A DNA stretch of 64,000 bases, taken from positions 558,001 through 622,000 of the forward strand of contig JANATG010000013.1 in the NCBI GenBank assembly GCA_029449235.1, in the 5' to 3' direction. A program made the position numbers and the translations under genes. Numbering within the stretch: position 1 is the stretch's first letter; the number at the start of each line of letters is the position of its first letter. The DNA comes from Linnemannia schmuckeri (lineage: Eukaryota; Mortierellomycota; Mortierellomycetes; Mortierellales; Mortierellaceae). The notes beneath the pieces were generated by a model. The model made no database searches and had not been told where the DNA came from. It was given only the letters and a program-made list of their open reading frames with translations. Shown one piece after another: positions 23,486 to 35,416 of this stretch.

Positions 23486-25207
23486 ATGCCAAACCATACC
23501 ATGATAACCACATTTATCCATACCCTGCCCACTTCTACCACTACTACCACTACTACCACTACCACCAGCAACAATAACAGTGAAAGCACGAAATCGACAC
23601 CTAATATTAACACTTTTACCGACAACAATAACAGCAGCACTGGAAATTATCAGAGCAGTAATACAACTCATAGCAACAACAATATTAACAATTACAATAG
23701 CAAAATACATAGAAACGGGAGTCTCAGTCTCGATATTACCACCTCTACCTCAACAAACACCAAAAAAAGCACAATCGACCATAGCAACAACAACTCTACA
23801 ACCACCATCATGACAAACATCGATAAGACCAACAACAATAATGCCCATACAGCCATGCCACCAACGCCCACATCTCCTACAGCCACTACCACCACCCTCC
23901 TCCTCCTCCCACAACCTCCCTTCCCCTTCCCATCACCTTCCACCTCTACTTCTTCTATCACACCCTCATCATCCTCTTACATCCGGCTCTCATCCACAGG
24001 CTCCTCGACAATTCTAAACCCAATTCACTACTTTTCCCCAATCCCTGAAGGAACACCTTCCCCGAAAGAACGACAAGACTTGGTCCGTGAACTGGACGAG
24101 ATCCGGGAAGCTTCGAGCGAGGCGACGCAGGCTTACACGGCGGTCCATGGGGCCATCCAACAGTATCAGCAGCTTGTGTTATCGACTCATGCTCAGGTAG
24201 CTGCTGCGAAACTTGCGCTGATCCAAGCACGTGGTGCGATAGGCGGTGTCGGCGTTGGCGCTAGTGGTGGCAGCAACAGTGAGAGCAAGGATTGCAATAA
24301 CAAGAGCAGTCATGCAAGCACCGGTGGAACAAGGGGTGCAGCTGGAAGACGACGCAGAGACAACGATAGTGCTAGTGGTGGTGATAGAAGGCAGGGTAGG
24401 AGGTCAAAGGAGGAGAGGCAAGGAAGGAGCAAGAATGGAGGAGGAGGAGAGTCGATGAGTGCCTCGCGCTCATCCTACTTCCCACCCTACCCGACAACAA
24501 CACATGGCACCGAGACAGAGACCAACAAAGCTGGAGGAGGAGAAAGAGGAGGAGGAGCGAAAATGGTGTCGGCATTATCATCCTCCTCGCTGCATATGAC
24601 AAACGCCTCGCCTTTCATCCCATCGTCCAGCAGTGCATCGTCGTCACCGCTCGCGCCCTGTTCGCCCTTCCTCAGTCGGTCTTATTCCTACACCTCTTCG
24701 ACTATTGCCTCTGTTTCTTCGCCCTTACCCATCACCGACGCCGGAGGAGCAGAAGGTGGACAACTGCAATTACAACAGCAACAGCAGAGACGGTCGTTAT
24801 TGCCTGCGCCCATTCATGCAGATGCAACTGATACCACAACCACAACCACAATGGCTCAGGACCGAGGCGGAAGCAGAGACGACGGCGGCGATCAAAATAC
24901 CATCGATAGCGCAGAAGAGAGTGACAGCGCCACCACTACTACTACCACTAACACCAACACCTCCTTCGATTCCTCCTTCGCATCCTCCGACGGAGAACAG
25001 GAAGATGAAGAAGAAGAGGAGGAGGATGAAGAAGATGCAGAGACGCGCCTCGACAAACTAGGCAACCAACACGCAATCCTGGGCGGACAATTGTCACAGC
25101 TGCTACGGGACAAAGCAGCCGCTGAGAACATCAAGAAGCGATTGAACGACGGCTTGTTGCGCGCCAAGGCGCGGATCAAGGCCATCGAGCATAAATTAGG
25201 GGAATAG
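23486..25207 (+). CDS. low-complexity protein with two helical segments, unknown function
   Basis: A single uninterrupted frame of 573 residues. The first 160 or so residues are almost wholly T, S, N and P. Residues about 190-250 form a predicted amphipathic helix (ERQDLVRELDEIREASSEA... then a Q/A-rich stretch). A long G/S/R-rich linker follows. The C-terminal 70 residues have an acidic run and then a charged helix (LGNQHAILGGQLSQLLRDKA ... AEHIK-like), ending IEHKLGE. Coding is supported by the length of the frame and by the ordered terminal helix, which low-complexity noise would not keep. No enzyme motif, signal peptide or membrane segment is visible. It may be a coiled-coil scaffold, but no function is claimed. 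The true start could be a later ATG, for example codon 6. Confidence 0.65.
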   Translation: MPNHTMITTFIHTLPTSTTTTTTTTTTSNNNSESTKSTPNINTFTDNNNSSTGNYQSSNTTHSNNNINNYNSKIHRNGSLSLDITTSTSTNTKKSTIDHSNNNSTTTIMTNIDKTNNNNAHTAMPPTPTSPTATTTTLLLLPQPPFPFPSPSTSTSSITPSSSSYIRLSSTGSSTILNPIHYFSPIPEGTPSPKERQDLVRELDEIREASSEATQAYTAVHGAIQQYQQLVLSTHAQVAAAKLALIQARGAIGGVGVGASGGSNSESKDCNNKSSHASTGGTRGAAGRRRRDNDSASGGDRRQGRRSKEERQGRSKNGGGGESMSASRSSYFPPYPTTTHGTETETNKAGGGERGGGAKMVSALSSSSLHMTNASPFIPSSSSASSSPLAPCSPFLSRSYSYTSSTIASVSSPLPITDAGGAEGGQLQLQQQQQRRSLLPAPIHADATDTTTTTTMAQDRGGSRDDGGDQNTIDSAEESDSATTTTTTNTNTSFDSSFASSDGEQEDEEEEEEDEEDAETRLDKLGNQHAILGGQLSQLLRDKAAAENIKKRLNDGLLRAKARIKAIEHKLGE

Positions 25208-25593
25208 ACCACTTTTCACTTCACTATGCGGCGAGGAGGAAGGATGATTAAGGAGGAGAAGTCCTCCTCATTTTTTTTTTTTTTTTTTTTTTTCGTTCTT
25301 TTTGTACATCTTTCATCCCTTTTTTCATAAAGAGTTCGGATCATTTTCTTCCTTCCCACACTCCTCAATCCTCTGGACAATAGAATGCGCACTCTCCTCA
25401 ACTTTTTCAGCAATAGGCATCATACCACGCCACACCACATTAGTGTAGACGTGTTCCCTCAACAAAAGCAGCCTAAAGTAATAAAAAAAAAATAAAGTAG
25501 CCAAACAGCCCTTCAAAAATCAATTATTTCGTCAAAAAAAAGAGAAATACTATGCTACGCCCACAAACTACACCGACCAAGATTCTCTCAAAA
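25208..25593. other. convergent intergenic region
   Basis: Shared 3' region of the plus-strand coiled-coil gene and minus-strand RVB2, with a T run of about 24 bases near 25271-25294. Nothing else seen. Confidence 0.45.
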
Positions 25594-27386
25594 TTAAGCA
25601 GAGGTCTCCATGCCGTTGCCGTTGCCGATAGCAGGCTCCCGATCAGCCATCTCGACCTCGTTGTACATGAACTGGCCCTGGTACTCCTTCAACATCTGAA
25701 CAGACCGCTTCTCGTCCAAGAAGAGCGAGTACACCCGCTTGATATCCGCCACATCTACTGCAGTCGCCTTGCGCTTCTTGGCCACAAACGACGAAGCCGT
25801 GATCAGGTGAATAGCGTACCGTAACGACGTCTCCATACCGATCCTGGTCAAAATATCCTTGGCATCCTCAGTCATTTGAACATCCTCCTCGTCGCAGCGG
25901 ATTGTCAAGATCTGCTTGATCTCGGGCTCGGTATAGGCAGTCGTGCTGATGATCAAAAGACGGTCCAAAAGATCGACGGGCAATCCGTGGGGGGACTTAT
26001 AGCTGGTTCCTCTGATCTTGGAGATTCCACGGTTCGATGCCATAATCACCACAGGGGCCAGGGGATCCTCCAATGCGCGGTTGAGGAACGAGAAGCACTC
26101 AATATCGAGAACGTGCACCTCATCAATGAACAACACTCCAGGCACAATCTCGGCCTTGCCCTCCTCGCGCCACTCGCCAACCTTCTGGTTGATCTGTTCC
26201 CGGACTTCGGTCTTGATCTCACCAGTGTCTCCAGAGAAGAGGGCCAAGAAGCCCTGGGATCTGCTGTTGATGACATCCATCTCGTGTAATGAGACCGTAT
26301 GGACAACCTCCTTGCGCTTCTGGAGCTCGCCCTCGGGGCACTGCACAAATTTGGTATCCGACCCCATGGCATCGTAATCTCTGGCGCGGGTGAATGAGCG
26401 TCCGAGCTTGGAGATTCTGCCGGAAGCTTTGTCGATTGTAATCACATCTCCTGCCATGACTTTCTCCTTGTTCAACGCATCAATCATCTTGGCGCCCAAA
26501 TCGTATATCGTCTCCATCTCTGTCGTCTTCAATGTTAACTTGCCCGATTTTTGGCCCTATTTTCCCATTGAATGATGTGTGGCAGCGTTAGTTATCACGA
26601 TTTGTTTGCACATCATAGACAATTTTCAGAGAGTGACCATAGAATATGGGAACCAGAACCCATAAAAATATCACCTATGACAAAGCATAAAATTACCCTA
26701 ATTCAAAAGAATAAAAGATGCAAGAAAAAAAACTTACAAGGCCGGTAGTGGAGCGGTCAATCTGGATCTCGACAACCTCTCCCTCAATAATCTCAGACTC
26801 CTCCTTGATCCGAACACCGATCGAGCGTCTAAAAGCCTGAGTGAGGGCCTCAGTTTTGCTCATCTCCAACGAAAAGATCTCCGAGGCCGCCAACATGGTG
26901 AAGGGGACATCCGATCCAAGGGACTGGGCCATACCCATGGCAATGGCAGTCTTTCCGGTTCCGGGAGCGCCTGCCATCAAGATGGCTCTTCCTGCGTTCC
27001 TGTTGCCCTCCTGAATCATCTTGAGCATCACTCCGGCTGCACGACGGGCCTTGACCTGGCCCACCATTCCCTGTCCTGACTGACGGGCCTCCAGACTGTC
27101 GTCCAAGCCCAAGCCATGGATATGAGAGTGAGCACCTATTTTTTTTTTAATGACGAACGGGTGCACAACACTAATTCAATACTTGTCTTTTGCAAGGATA
27201 AGTGGTAACAAGGAAAACTAACAAAAACTGACTAAAGACTCAAAGTGAAGGCATCGTAGGAGCGCGACAGCATGACTGTGGATCAAGCTCATGTCGTTCC
27301 CGAGGAAGGTGTGAATCAAAAAACATACCAATGCGCTCCAAGTTGGTGATATCACGAAGACCGGTCGTAGCAGTGTTGGTTGCCAT
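25594..27386 (-). CDS. RVB2: RuvB-like AAA+ ATPase 2 (Reptin)
   Basis: Three exons on the minus strand, 27329-27386, 26738-27135 and 25594-26556, give 472 residues, close to the family length of 460-475. The N-terminus reads RDITNLERIGAHSHIHGLGLD. Walker A is GAPGTGKTAIAMG (about residues 76-88), Walker B is LFIDEVHVLDIE, and sensor 1 is IMASNRGISKIRGT. The sequence GRSFTRARDYDAMG and the C-terminal ETSLRYAIHLITAS also match. Residues such as EGEVVEIQIDR and TTEMETIYDLG assign it to RVB2 rather than RVB1. With RVB1 it forms the hexameric ring of INO80, SWR1 and R2TP, acting in chromatin remodelling and complex assembly in the nucleus and cytosol. It converges with the gene at 23486. Confidence 0.95.
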
Positions 27387-27913
27387 TGTGTAAGTGCTGT
27401 TTGTTTGTGTTGGTCGTTAAGAGTGTGGCGATGGTTTGCTGAGGACGAAACGTGTTTTGATTCCGTTTTTTTTTCTATGTGAGTTGAACACACGTCAGCA
27501 ACTCATCCATTAGTAACTAACTTTATAAGGAAGTGTTGTGCGAAAAAAAAAAACACCTTGACTGAAAAATAACATACCGAGTCGAGGTGGTTGTGGTGCG
27601 AGAAAAGAAGTCTGGAAAGGAAGGAAAATTAAAAAGGAATGAAAAGAAGAAAGTGTGAAGGGTGCGAGAAGGACAACGTAGTGATGCAGAAGAAAAAAAA
27701 AAGAAAAAGAAAAAAAGGACTGCTTGTCTGAAAACAGAGGACGAAGGCGTGTTGTGTCTGTCTGTGGCTTGGCTCTCTTCATTCATTCGCACTCAGTCTA
27801 CACTCGACTTGGTGGCGCTCCTTTCATTCATCATCACTGTTTGAAGGCGTTATCTAGTAAAGGGAAAAGTGTATTACACCAAGGGATATATGTATATGTA
27901 TATGTATATATAT
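27387..27913. other. intergenic region upstream of RVB2
   Basis: RVB2 promoter and leader in minus orientation, purine-rich on the plus strand around 27600-27720 (pyrimidine-rich in sense). A TATATG repeat lies near 27887-27912, just past the 3' end of the next gene. No further gene seen. Confidence 0.45.
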
Positions 27914-29737
27914 TCAGACATTCTCGTCATTGGGCCGTGGCTTCCGGCTGGCAGACTTGGCCTCATGCCGTGACCTTTGAAACGACGAAAATAACCAGGC
28001 CCAAATCCAGTCCAACCGACCTCCACAGGTCGATGTCCACCGGGCCAAGTCCTTGACATCCTTCTTGACGTTGACAAACAGCCCCGTCCCCTGAGAGATT
28101 GACGACGACGACGACGACAGAGCATACCTGGACGTAGCCAGTACAAAGGTCGGATCGCGTGTAATCGTGTTGTTACTTTTGGCGTTGGAGTGAGGGTTGG
28201 TATCGATGTTGGTGAGAGGCTGAATGGTTCCAGCGGGTATCGTTTGGCGGTCCTGCAAAAAGCGCTTTCGGATCGCCTGCGGGATCAGGTTTGGCTTTTG
28301 TTCTGGGCCAGAAGAGCCTGAACTTATTGCCGTCGCATTGTTGTTACTGCTGGTCGGAGCAAAACTGGCTGTTGAAGGCAACAACGATTGGTGATCCACT
28401 CTGGCCACAGGAAGCGTGCTCTGTTGAAGATGGTGGATCCAGTACTCCAGACGACGATCATCAATCCTTGTACCAAAGGTCCATGTCAGATCTGTTGATT
28501 GAACAGGTGTTGTTGCTTTGGGTGTCCCCACGGCTGTTGCGTCCGAGGCAACGGAAGAATAGGATGTCGTTGGGATTGCTGCTGATGGCTTTATGGCATC
28601 TTGCTGCTGCTGCTGCTTTCCTGTTTCGAATGCGGAAGGGTTCACCAACTCCAGACCAAGTCGTGCAATCAAGTCCAAAAAGGCGACAGTGACCTCTGGC
28701 TTCTGTTCCGTGAGGTTGGCGCGATCGAACGTCCATGAAAGTACTGTAGTGTCGGTCAATTGCCGTCGAGCGAGATCCAGTAGCCCTCTCAAGATAGATG
28801 TCGCCGAAGGTTCGTCTCCGTAAGCGGTCATGAACTGAACCAGAGACTCCAATTGATGCTCCTGGAACGGTTGTTTGTATGTCGACAGCTTGGTCAGGGT
28901 TGGTGGTACGGCAGACGCACATGGTGAGGCTGGCACTGATGATGCAGTTGATGGCGAGGATACAGTCGAGGATGGCAGTGACTGGGGTGTCAGAGCAGCA
29001 GCAGTAAGTGATCCGGAGGAATGGGGCGGAGACGAGATGGGTGTTGATGGTGTGGCCGACGACGTGGCAGTCCTCCAGCGCTCTTCCAAGAGTCCATCTA
29101 GGACTACCTCTCGCTGGGCAGTCTTGATGCGATGCGACTCTGCCCTCCAGAAACGGATCCTCCCTGTCAGTCTGAGCCATTCCTTGACAGAGACCAGCAG
29201 CATAGTCTTGCTCACGGTATCATCAATGTCGGTGCTGGCTGCAGGATCGGTCTTATCGGGCTTGCTGTTGGTTGTCGATGAAACTGTCGTTGGTACTGAT
29301 CCTGCAGAAGGCTCAGGCGAAGAAAGTCCTCCCATGTCAAGGACCACCGCAGTCTCCAATGGTGCCTCTGTCGCCTCTGTCCTAGTCTTGGAGCTGTATC
29401 CAGAGAGATTTCTGTCATAAGGGAGAATCACGAGGAGCGAAGGGTCGATAGCCTGAATGAGAATATCCCGGACTTTTTGCTGTTGATGACGGTCTTCAAG
29501 CTCTTCCAAGTGGATCCTATAGTACTGTCTGTCGTTCTGGGCTGATTCGGGCGTCGTTGATGTTGATGTAAGAGGAGTCTGTACTTCGTAGATCTGCGCT
29601 CTGGAGAGAAGACTGAGAGCTGTCTCCTGGACTGATGTCGTCACAGAGGGATGGGCACTCCCTTCGTCATCAGCAGACTTGGAGGGCAAGAAGACTTGCT
29701 GACAGAGAGTGTCGAAGTTGTCAAGTTTGGATCCCAT
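27914..29737 (-). CDS. 607-residue protein of unknown function
   Basis: One uninterrupted frame on the minus strand from ATG 29737 to TGA/TAA-type stop at 27914. The N-terminal 120 residues look globular (FDTLCQQVFLPSKS, then YYRIHLEELEDRHQQQKVRD and SLLVILPYDRNLSG). A second ordered block includes LLVSVKEWLRLTGRIRFWRA and LESLVQFMTAYGDEPS. Between and after them are long S/T/P-rich linkers and a short Q run. The last 70 residues include LDWIWAWLFSSFQ and a basic tail (RSRHEAKSASRKPRP). No catalytic motif, clear signal peptide or typical membrane helix is visible. I do not recognise the family. Frame length and the alternation of ordered and linker segments argue that it is a real gene. Confidence 0.7.
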   Translation of the reverse strand: MGSKLDNFDTLCQQVFLPSKSADDEGSAHPSVTTSVQETALSLLSRAQIYEVQTPLTSTSTTPESAQNDRQYYRIHLEELEDRHQQQKVRDILIQAIDPSLLVILPYDRNLSGYSSKTRTEATEAPLETAVVLDMGGLSSPEPSAGSVPTTVSSTTNSKPDKTDPAASTDIDDTVSKTMLLVSVKEWLRLTGRIRFWRAESHRIKTAQREVVLDGLLEERWRTATSSATPSTPISSPPHSSGSLTAAALTPQSLPSSTVSSPSTASSVPASPCASAVPPTLTKLSTYKQPFQEHQLESLVQFMTAYGDEPSATSILRGLLDLARRQLTDTTVLSWTFDRANLTEQKPEVTVAFLDLIARLGLELVNPSAFETGKQQQQQDAIKPSAAIPTTSYSSVASDATAVGTPKATTPVQSTDLTWTFGTRIDDRRLEYWIHHLQQSTLPVARVDHQSLLPSTASFAPTSSNNNATAISSGSSGPEQKPNLIPQAIRKRFLQDRQTIPAGTIQPLTNIDTNPHSNAKSNNTITRDPTFVLATSRYALSSSSSSISQGTGLFVNVKKDVKDLARWTSTCGGRLDWIWAWLFSSFQRSRHEAKSASRKPRPNDENV

Positions 29738-32099
29738 TGCAAAGAGGCGCGGAAGAGTAAGAGAGGATGATGTAGTGATGAGGTGAGAAAGAGAGAGAGG
29801 GGTAAGCTATAGGCGGGTGTAAGATGAAGGGAGAGAGAAGGGACAGGGAACGAAAGGGGAGAAGGACACAGAAACAACAAGCAGGGCCTGTCGATAGAAT
29901 CAAATGGTGTGTCAACAACACACACAGAGGCGAAAGGGGAGGATGGTTGCTAGGTTGAGGGGGGAGGGGGAAGGGACAAAAGGACAAACAAAGGTAAGGC
30001 AAAGCCAGGCGGCATATCATAGGCTAATAGGGCGAGAAAAATGACACACACAAGCATCGATTTCTACTGGATTCTACCAGGAGAGGGGGACAGAAGGGGA
30101 CTATTACATGCTAGAGTCGAGAGCAATGATATTCTCTCTATCCCTTTGTGTGTACTCTTGTTTGCTTCATGTGTCGTGGATGTGTTTACGCGTGTGCAGT
30201 CCATGTGAAAGAACAGGCATACCTGCCCTCCGTTTTTTTTCATGGATAAAGAAAGGTCAAAACTAGCGCCGCTGAAGCTATGGCTGGCTCTGGCATGTTA
30301 TTGTTTGCCATGGTGGTGGCAACAGTCCCTTTTATCACCAGTGGTCTTTTTTTTTTGAGGTGATCAAACGATGCTATTGGTCAATTGATATTTCAGGAAC
30401 CACGACAGTGCCTTGTAGCCATCAAGAACATGCTTGTCTGATTCATGGCTGTTCATATAGGAATACCAGGCATAGAGAAAGTATTTTCTGTTGTCAATGA
30501 ATAAGATCACTGTTGTCTTGTCAACATGCACACTCCACAGAAAAAACATGCACCATCATGTACGAGTAGAAAAACGGCCTCTCTCTCTTCTGCTCAAAAA
30601 TAAATCCAACCAGACCTCCTTTTTTCATTTCATCTTTTCTCAGAAAAGAAACAGAGTTGATTGCTACACTCTTGGTATGTGCTTCTTGCTTCATATATGG
30701 ATGGAGAGAGCGAAGCTGAGTTACGGGCTATTTCTTTCTCTCATTTTCTATACCCTCTTCAGTTGTTCGTTTGATTTATTGTTGGTTTGCGCAAGTTAAC
30801 TCGGCCCGATCAAACAACAACAACAACAACAAATAGCAACAAGGATGAGGAAAAAAGTGCTCTCAAAAAAAAAAAAAAAAAAAAAAAATCCCCCACTGTT
30901 CAAAGTTCGCTGGTGGTGGTTTGTCCAAAGGAATTGTGCGACTGAAGGTCAATTCTGTTCTCACATTGGATGAAGATGTACGAACAGCGAAAGGTAATAA
31001 ATCCCCTTTTGGTGAGCACATATCAACAAACAACATTCAAACCCCTTCTCTACCCTTCGCTTGATCCCGTTGTTGCTGCTCTTGGTTTGTTGACATGAAT
31101 GATTGAGAGACCATTCCAATGGGTAAGAGGTGCACCCTCTTTGCTCTGCTCTCGTCTCGATAGAGACATAAAAAAACGGTTTTCATTTTTGCTTTGGTAA
31201 CACAACGCTACCAACCCGGCTAAAGCCCAGGTCTTTGTTCTCGTTCTTCGTTTTTTCCTCTTTCTTCATTCTCACTTCTTTTTCCTTTCCTCTCACGTTC
31301 TCTTTTTCTCTCTTTCCTCGCTTTCCACTTCTGTTTCTTGCCCTTCTCTCTTTTTTCCCCTTCTTTGCCATCTTGATGGCCCCATTCACCTTACACAATT
31401 CCTAAATGACCCCTTCCATTCTCAACCAAGAGTAACCATAGAAAAGAAAAAAGAAACGATACTTTTTTATTTCGCACATATACCCTTTTTTATTATTCCT
31501 TTGAGACCAAACCCGCGCGACTCATAGGCAACACTTTGTGCACACCTCAGTTTGAGATTCCAATTCCTCGCCATTCATTCAGTCAGTCAACACAACTCCC
31601 TTCTCTCATTCCAACTTGTCTCCTATCGGGAATTTTCTTCGGGACTCAAACCACCCACCTCAACCCTTCGATTGCCCTCTCTTAGTCTGATTAGAGAACA
31701 AAGTGTCGATTCTTTTATCTTGTTCATCGCGTTTTTTTTTCTGTCGTTGTACTGTACACCTGTTTGCATGCCTGAGGGATAAAGCATTAGGGCAAAAAAA
31801 AAGAAAAAGACCGCATCCCACTTACAAAAGACGAAAATACCGCACACAGCCTCAAATAGCATCCTTCAAAGCCCTCATCTTTCTTCAGGACTTGGTCCTT
31901 TTCTTGGCTTTGCCCTTCTCTTCGTTTTTTCTATTCCTCTCTTCTCTTCTCATTTTTCGCACTCTTAATCCTTCTCCCGAACGTACACATTCCTCCCTTC
32001 ACACTTCCTTTACTTTCAACTGAAACCATTGTTGTCTGGTTCCCCTCTTCCTTTCTCCTCCTCTACCTCCCTTACCATCTACCGATCGATCCCATCATC
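29738..32099. other. divergent intergenic region
   Basis: It separates the minus-strand 607-residue gene from the plus-strand transporter. The left 250 bases are purine-rich and 31230-32090 is C/T-rich, so each gene has a pyrimidine-rich leader in its own sense. It contains CAA/AAC trinucleotide repeats at about 30812-30832 and an A run of about 23 bases near 30866. No gene recognised. Confidence 0.45.
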
Positions 32100-35000
32100 A
32101 TGGATAAACTCTTTACAGCATCGTCGCCTTTCTCTCAGGCAAACTACAGTCCTCTTCGGAATCCACACGAACAAGACCAGGACGACGACAACCCAGAGTC
32201 GACCAGTAGACCTCCCCACCGATCGCCTATTCACCTCCACCACCAACATCAACACCACCACCATGCCGGCCCACAACCGCAACAGTTCCGTCACCGGTCG
32301 CAAAGTCAGAGCAGTAGCCGAGCCGCCATGGCTTACTCCTCACCCGATCACCAGCACCCAACAGGCTCCTTCTCAGAAGGCGAATATGACTCTGACTCGG
32401 AGACTCCCTTGACAGCCTTCAACAACACCAGCAGTATCAACAACCGTGTCTCTTTAGGATCAGTCCGCAACTCTCCCTCCATGGATCGAAGCGGTGGTGG
32501 TATCTCTTCGGGAGCTGCTCGTCGAATCAGCGGACTCCGTCCTCAGTCCCTTGGCAGCACTGGTACCGCCGGGATCGTGTTGCAAGGCGAGACCATCATT
32601 GCTGTCAACAACACACCAGCATCGATGACGGGCGGTGCTCTCCCTTCTTCAGCCATGCCTTCGTCCTCATCGTCGGATGATGAACCATCCTCCCCTCCAC
32701 CAAAATATACCGCAGAGGACTTGGAATACTCTGAACCCGTGGGACGGCCGTCGCGACACTACAACAGGGATGAAGAAGTCGGCTTGGGCTTTCGTGGATT
32801 CGAAGATGGTGAAGGCGATGGACTGTTGATGCAGGTAAAAAAAAAATAGCGACATCGCCACTCTGTATTGTATTCAAACGGTCATGCATGATGGAAAGAG
32901 AGAGCGAGGGAGAGAAGGGTTTAGGATACAAAATTGGGGCAGGGCTTAGTTTTTTGTCTATTTCTACCTTATTCTTTTTGTTCCTGTATGGTCATATGTA
33001 TACTGGGAGGGGGAGATAACAATTGTGGTTTCCAATTATAACTTCTTTTGAAGAGGGACGGGAGCGAAAAATGTGCGATGGGAAAGGGGGTTGGATAGTG
33101 AATACTGACTGCATAGGACAGAGGACAGAGGACAGAGGACTGGACTGGACTGGACAGAAGACAGGACAGGACAGGCATGTAGAAGCAATTGGCTGGGAAG
33201 GAAAGACGGAATCCGATAACCACAATATCGGCACGCAGCAAAAGAAGATGCATTAGAACACAGTCAACATCTGGAATCAGCAACCACAGCGAGGAACGTT
33301 GGAAAATGACCACCAAAGGAAGATTAACATAAGTCAGGATCAAGGATCGACATAGTACGCGTATTGTTTTAGACGAACAGTCAAAATCGCGCCTACTGTG
33401 AGACCATTACAGACCAGTCTAGGAAGAGATCGGGATCGACACGCTTTAGGAAACTGGAGCCATCACTAAAACTAAGGGGGAGAGCGGCCCAGCAGCAGCT
33501 TCAGGAAGCGATTTTTAGGACTAGCAAGGGACAGACAATTGACCTTTTTGAGGTTTAGCACGAAAATAGAGTCGATACTAGACTGGGGTCCAGCCTGGTT
33601 ACCTTTCTTTTTATTTAAGTCTATCTGACGGCTTTCACTAACTAACTGCTCCTTTTTCTCCTTTGTTCTTTTACCCTTTCGATACTAGGCATCAACAACG
33701 TTGATCTTTGCAGTGAGCGGGCTTATCTGCGCCGGATGGCTTCTTGATGTGATACAGGTACACTTCGAGCATATGTTACATTTACAAGGTGCTTGATGCC
33801 GATGGTGTTTCGTAATTAGCAGGAAACTAACTCATTTCAACTCCTTTACTCTGCTGTAGCACTGGCAAGTGTTTATTGACATCTCAGAGCTCATCATCCT
33901 CATCCCTATTCTTCTCAATCTCAAGGGCAACCTCGAGATGAACCTCGCCAGTCGCCTCTCCACAGCTGTAAGCTATCTTATAGCATTCTCTTTTGTCATC
34001 CTGGTACTGCACTCATTTGGAAAAAATAGCATACTTAACACCCATCCTTTCACCTGTACACCTTAGGCTAACTTGGGACTGCTGGATCAAAAAGCGTCGC
34101 GTAATGCATTCATTAAAGGAAACCTGGGTCTCCTTCAGCTTCAAAGTTTGGCCGTCGGATCGGTTGCAGGATTATTCTCATTCGGACTCGGGGCAGTGGT
34201 TCATCCGGCGACCAACAACTTTAACGAGATTGCACTCATGATCACGGCCAGTATGCTCTGTGCTGCCATGAGCAGTTTTATCCTTGGTGGATTCATGTGT
34301 GGACTTGTCCTTCTCTGCCGTCGTTACCGGATCAACCCAGGTATATTAACTGTTCGAACTCAAATTGTATTTTCAGGGATTGCCTAATTCGCCCCATGGA
34401 TTTGATGTCTGACAATGAACTTTCGTGCCTTTTTTTTTGCTTTGTATTTAGACAATATTGCATGTCCGTTGGCATCGTCGTTTGGAGACTTGGTAACGTT
34501 GGTGATCTTGGCAGCAGTCTCAGTTTTCCTCCAAAAGTACATCAGTAAGTATTTTCGAAAATCTCCACGTATCCATTGCTCACTTTGCTCTCAAAAGAAA
34601 GAGAAGGTTTTATGGAAATGAACTAACGCAAATATGCTGCTCATGTTCATTACTTTTCCTACCATTATTCTAGACTCTCCCCTGTCAGTCCTCATGCTGG
34701 TCATGTTGCTGGCTTTGATCCCCGCATGGGTGATCTACGTGCGCAAAAACAAATACGTCTGCGAGGTCGCCAAAGAAGGATGGGGCCCCGTCTTTGCAGC
34801 CATGGTGATTGCCAGTACTGCAGGCCTGGTTCTAGAACGGTACATCAACGAATTCCCTGGCATGGCTTTGATCTCTCCAGTCTTGAACGGGCTTACAGGA
34901 AACATTGGATCGATCTATGCTAGTCGGATTTCAACCTCGTTGCATGCCAACGTCAAGGAGAATTATCGGGAGACGGAACGGACATTGTTCTTGGTCCACA

Positions 35001-35416
35001 TCCCTGTTCAGACGGTGTTCCTGACAGTGATTGCATTGTTGGGGTTGGGTCATGTTCAGTGGACGGTGATGGTTGTGTTGGGCTATTGGGCTGTTGCGTT
35101 GTGTCTGGTTGTTATCTCGTTGGCGATGGCTAGGTGGATCACCCATTTGTTCTGGAACCATGGATATGACCCTGATAACTATGCTCTTCCGATTCTGTAA
35201 GTTCCTTTCTCGTTCTTTCATTTGCTTGCATTGATTATCTTTGTTCAAAGCGTGCCATTGATAGTTCCTGGTATGCTAATCTCTATTAAGTTGTTTTTCC
35301 CTTTCTTTCCTTCTAGGACATCGTTGTTGGATGTGATTGGAACGGTTCTGTTGGTCCTAGGTTTCTGGGCCCTCAGTTATGGGGATCCAACTTCCAGTGA
35401 TGCCGGCAACCCATAA
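32100..35416 (+). CDS. SLC41/MgtE-type divalent cation (magnesium) transporter
   Basis: Seven exons: 32100-32834, 33689-33757, 33860-33967, 34067-34340, 34452-34544, 34674-35196 and 35317-35416, giving 633 residues. Exon 1 encodes a 245-residue hydrophilic N-terminal tail rich in S, P, H and acidic residues. The remainder is a multi-span membrane domain with two homologous halves. The first carries the signature LKGNLEMNLASRLSTA (about residues 289-304), and the second has LTGNIGSIYASRISTSLH in the matching place, the usual pseudo-twofold layout of SLC41. Further spans include VAGLFSFGLGAVV, VTLVILAAVSVFL and SVLMLVMLLALIPAWVIY. The likely role is Mg2+ movement across the plasma or an internal membrane. 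Intron 1 is unusually long (854 bases) and carries a minisatellite. Confidence 0.9.
33115..33175 (+). repeat. GGACAGA/GGACT minisatellite in intron 1 of the SLC41-type gene
   Basis: Three to four tandem 7-base GGACAGA units pass into three 5-base GGACT units and then further ACAGG repeats. The nested change of unit suggests repeated slippage. Confidence 0.85.

Noticed and set aside
23958..25212. Minus-strand open frames opposite the 573-residue gene
   Set aside because: They mirror its codon repeats (poly-S, poly-V) and are shadows of the plus-strand coding sequence.
28461..29180. 239-codon minus-strand frame inside the 607-residue gene
   Set aside because: It overlaps the longer frame, and its translation has no domain-like order; a shadow frame is the simpler explanation.
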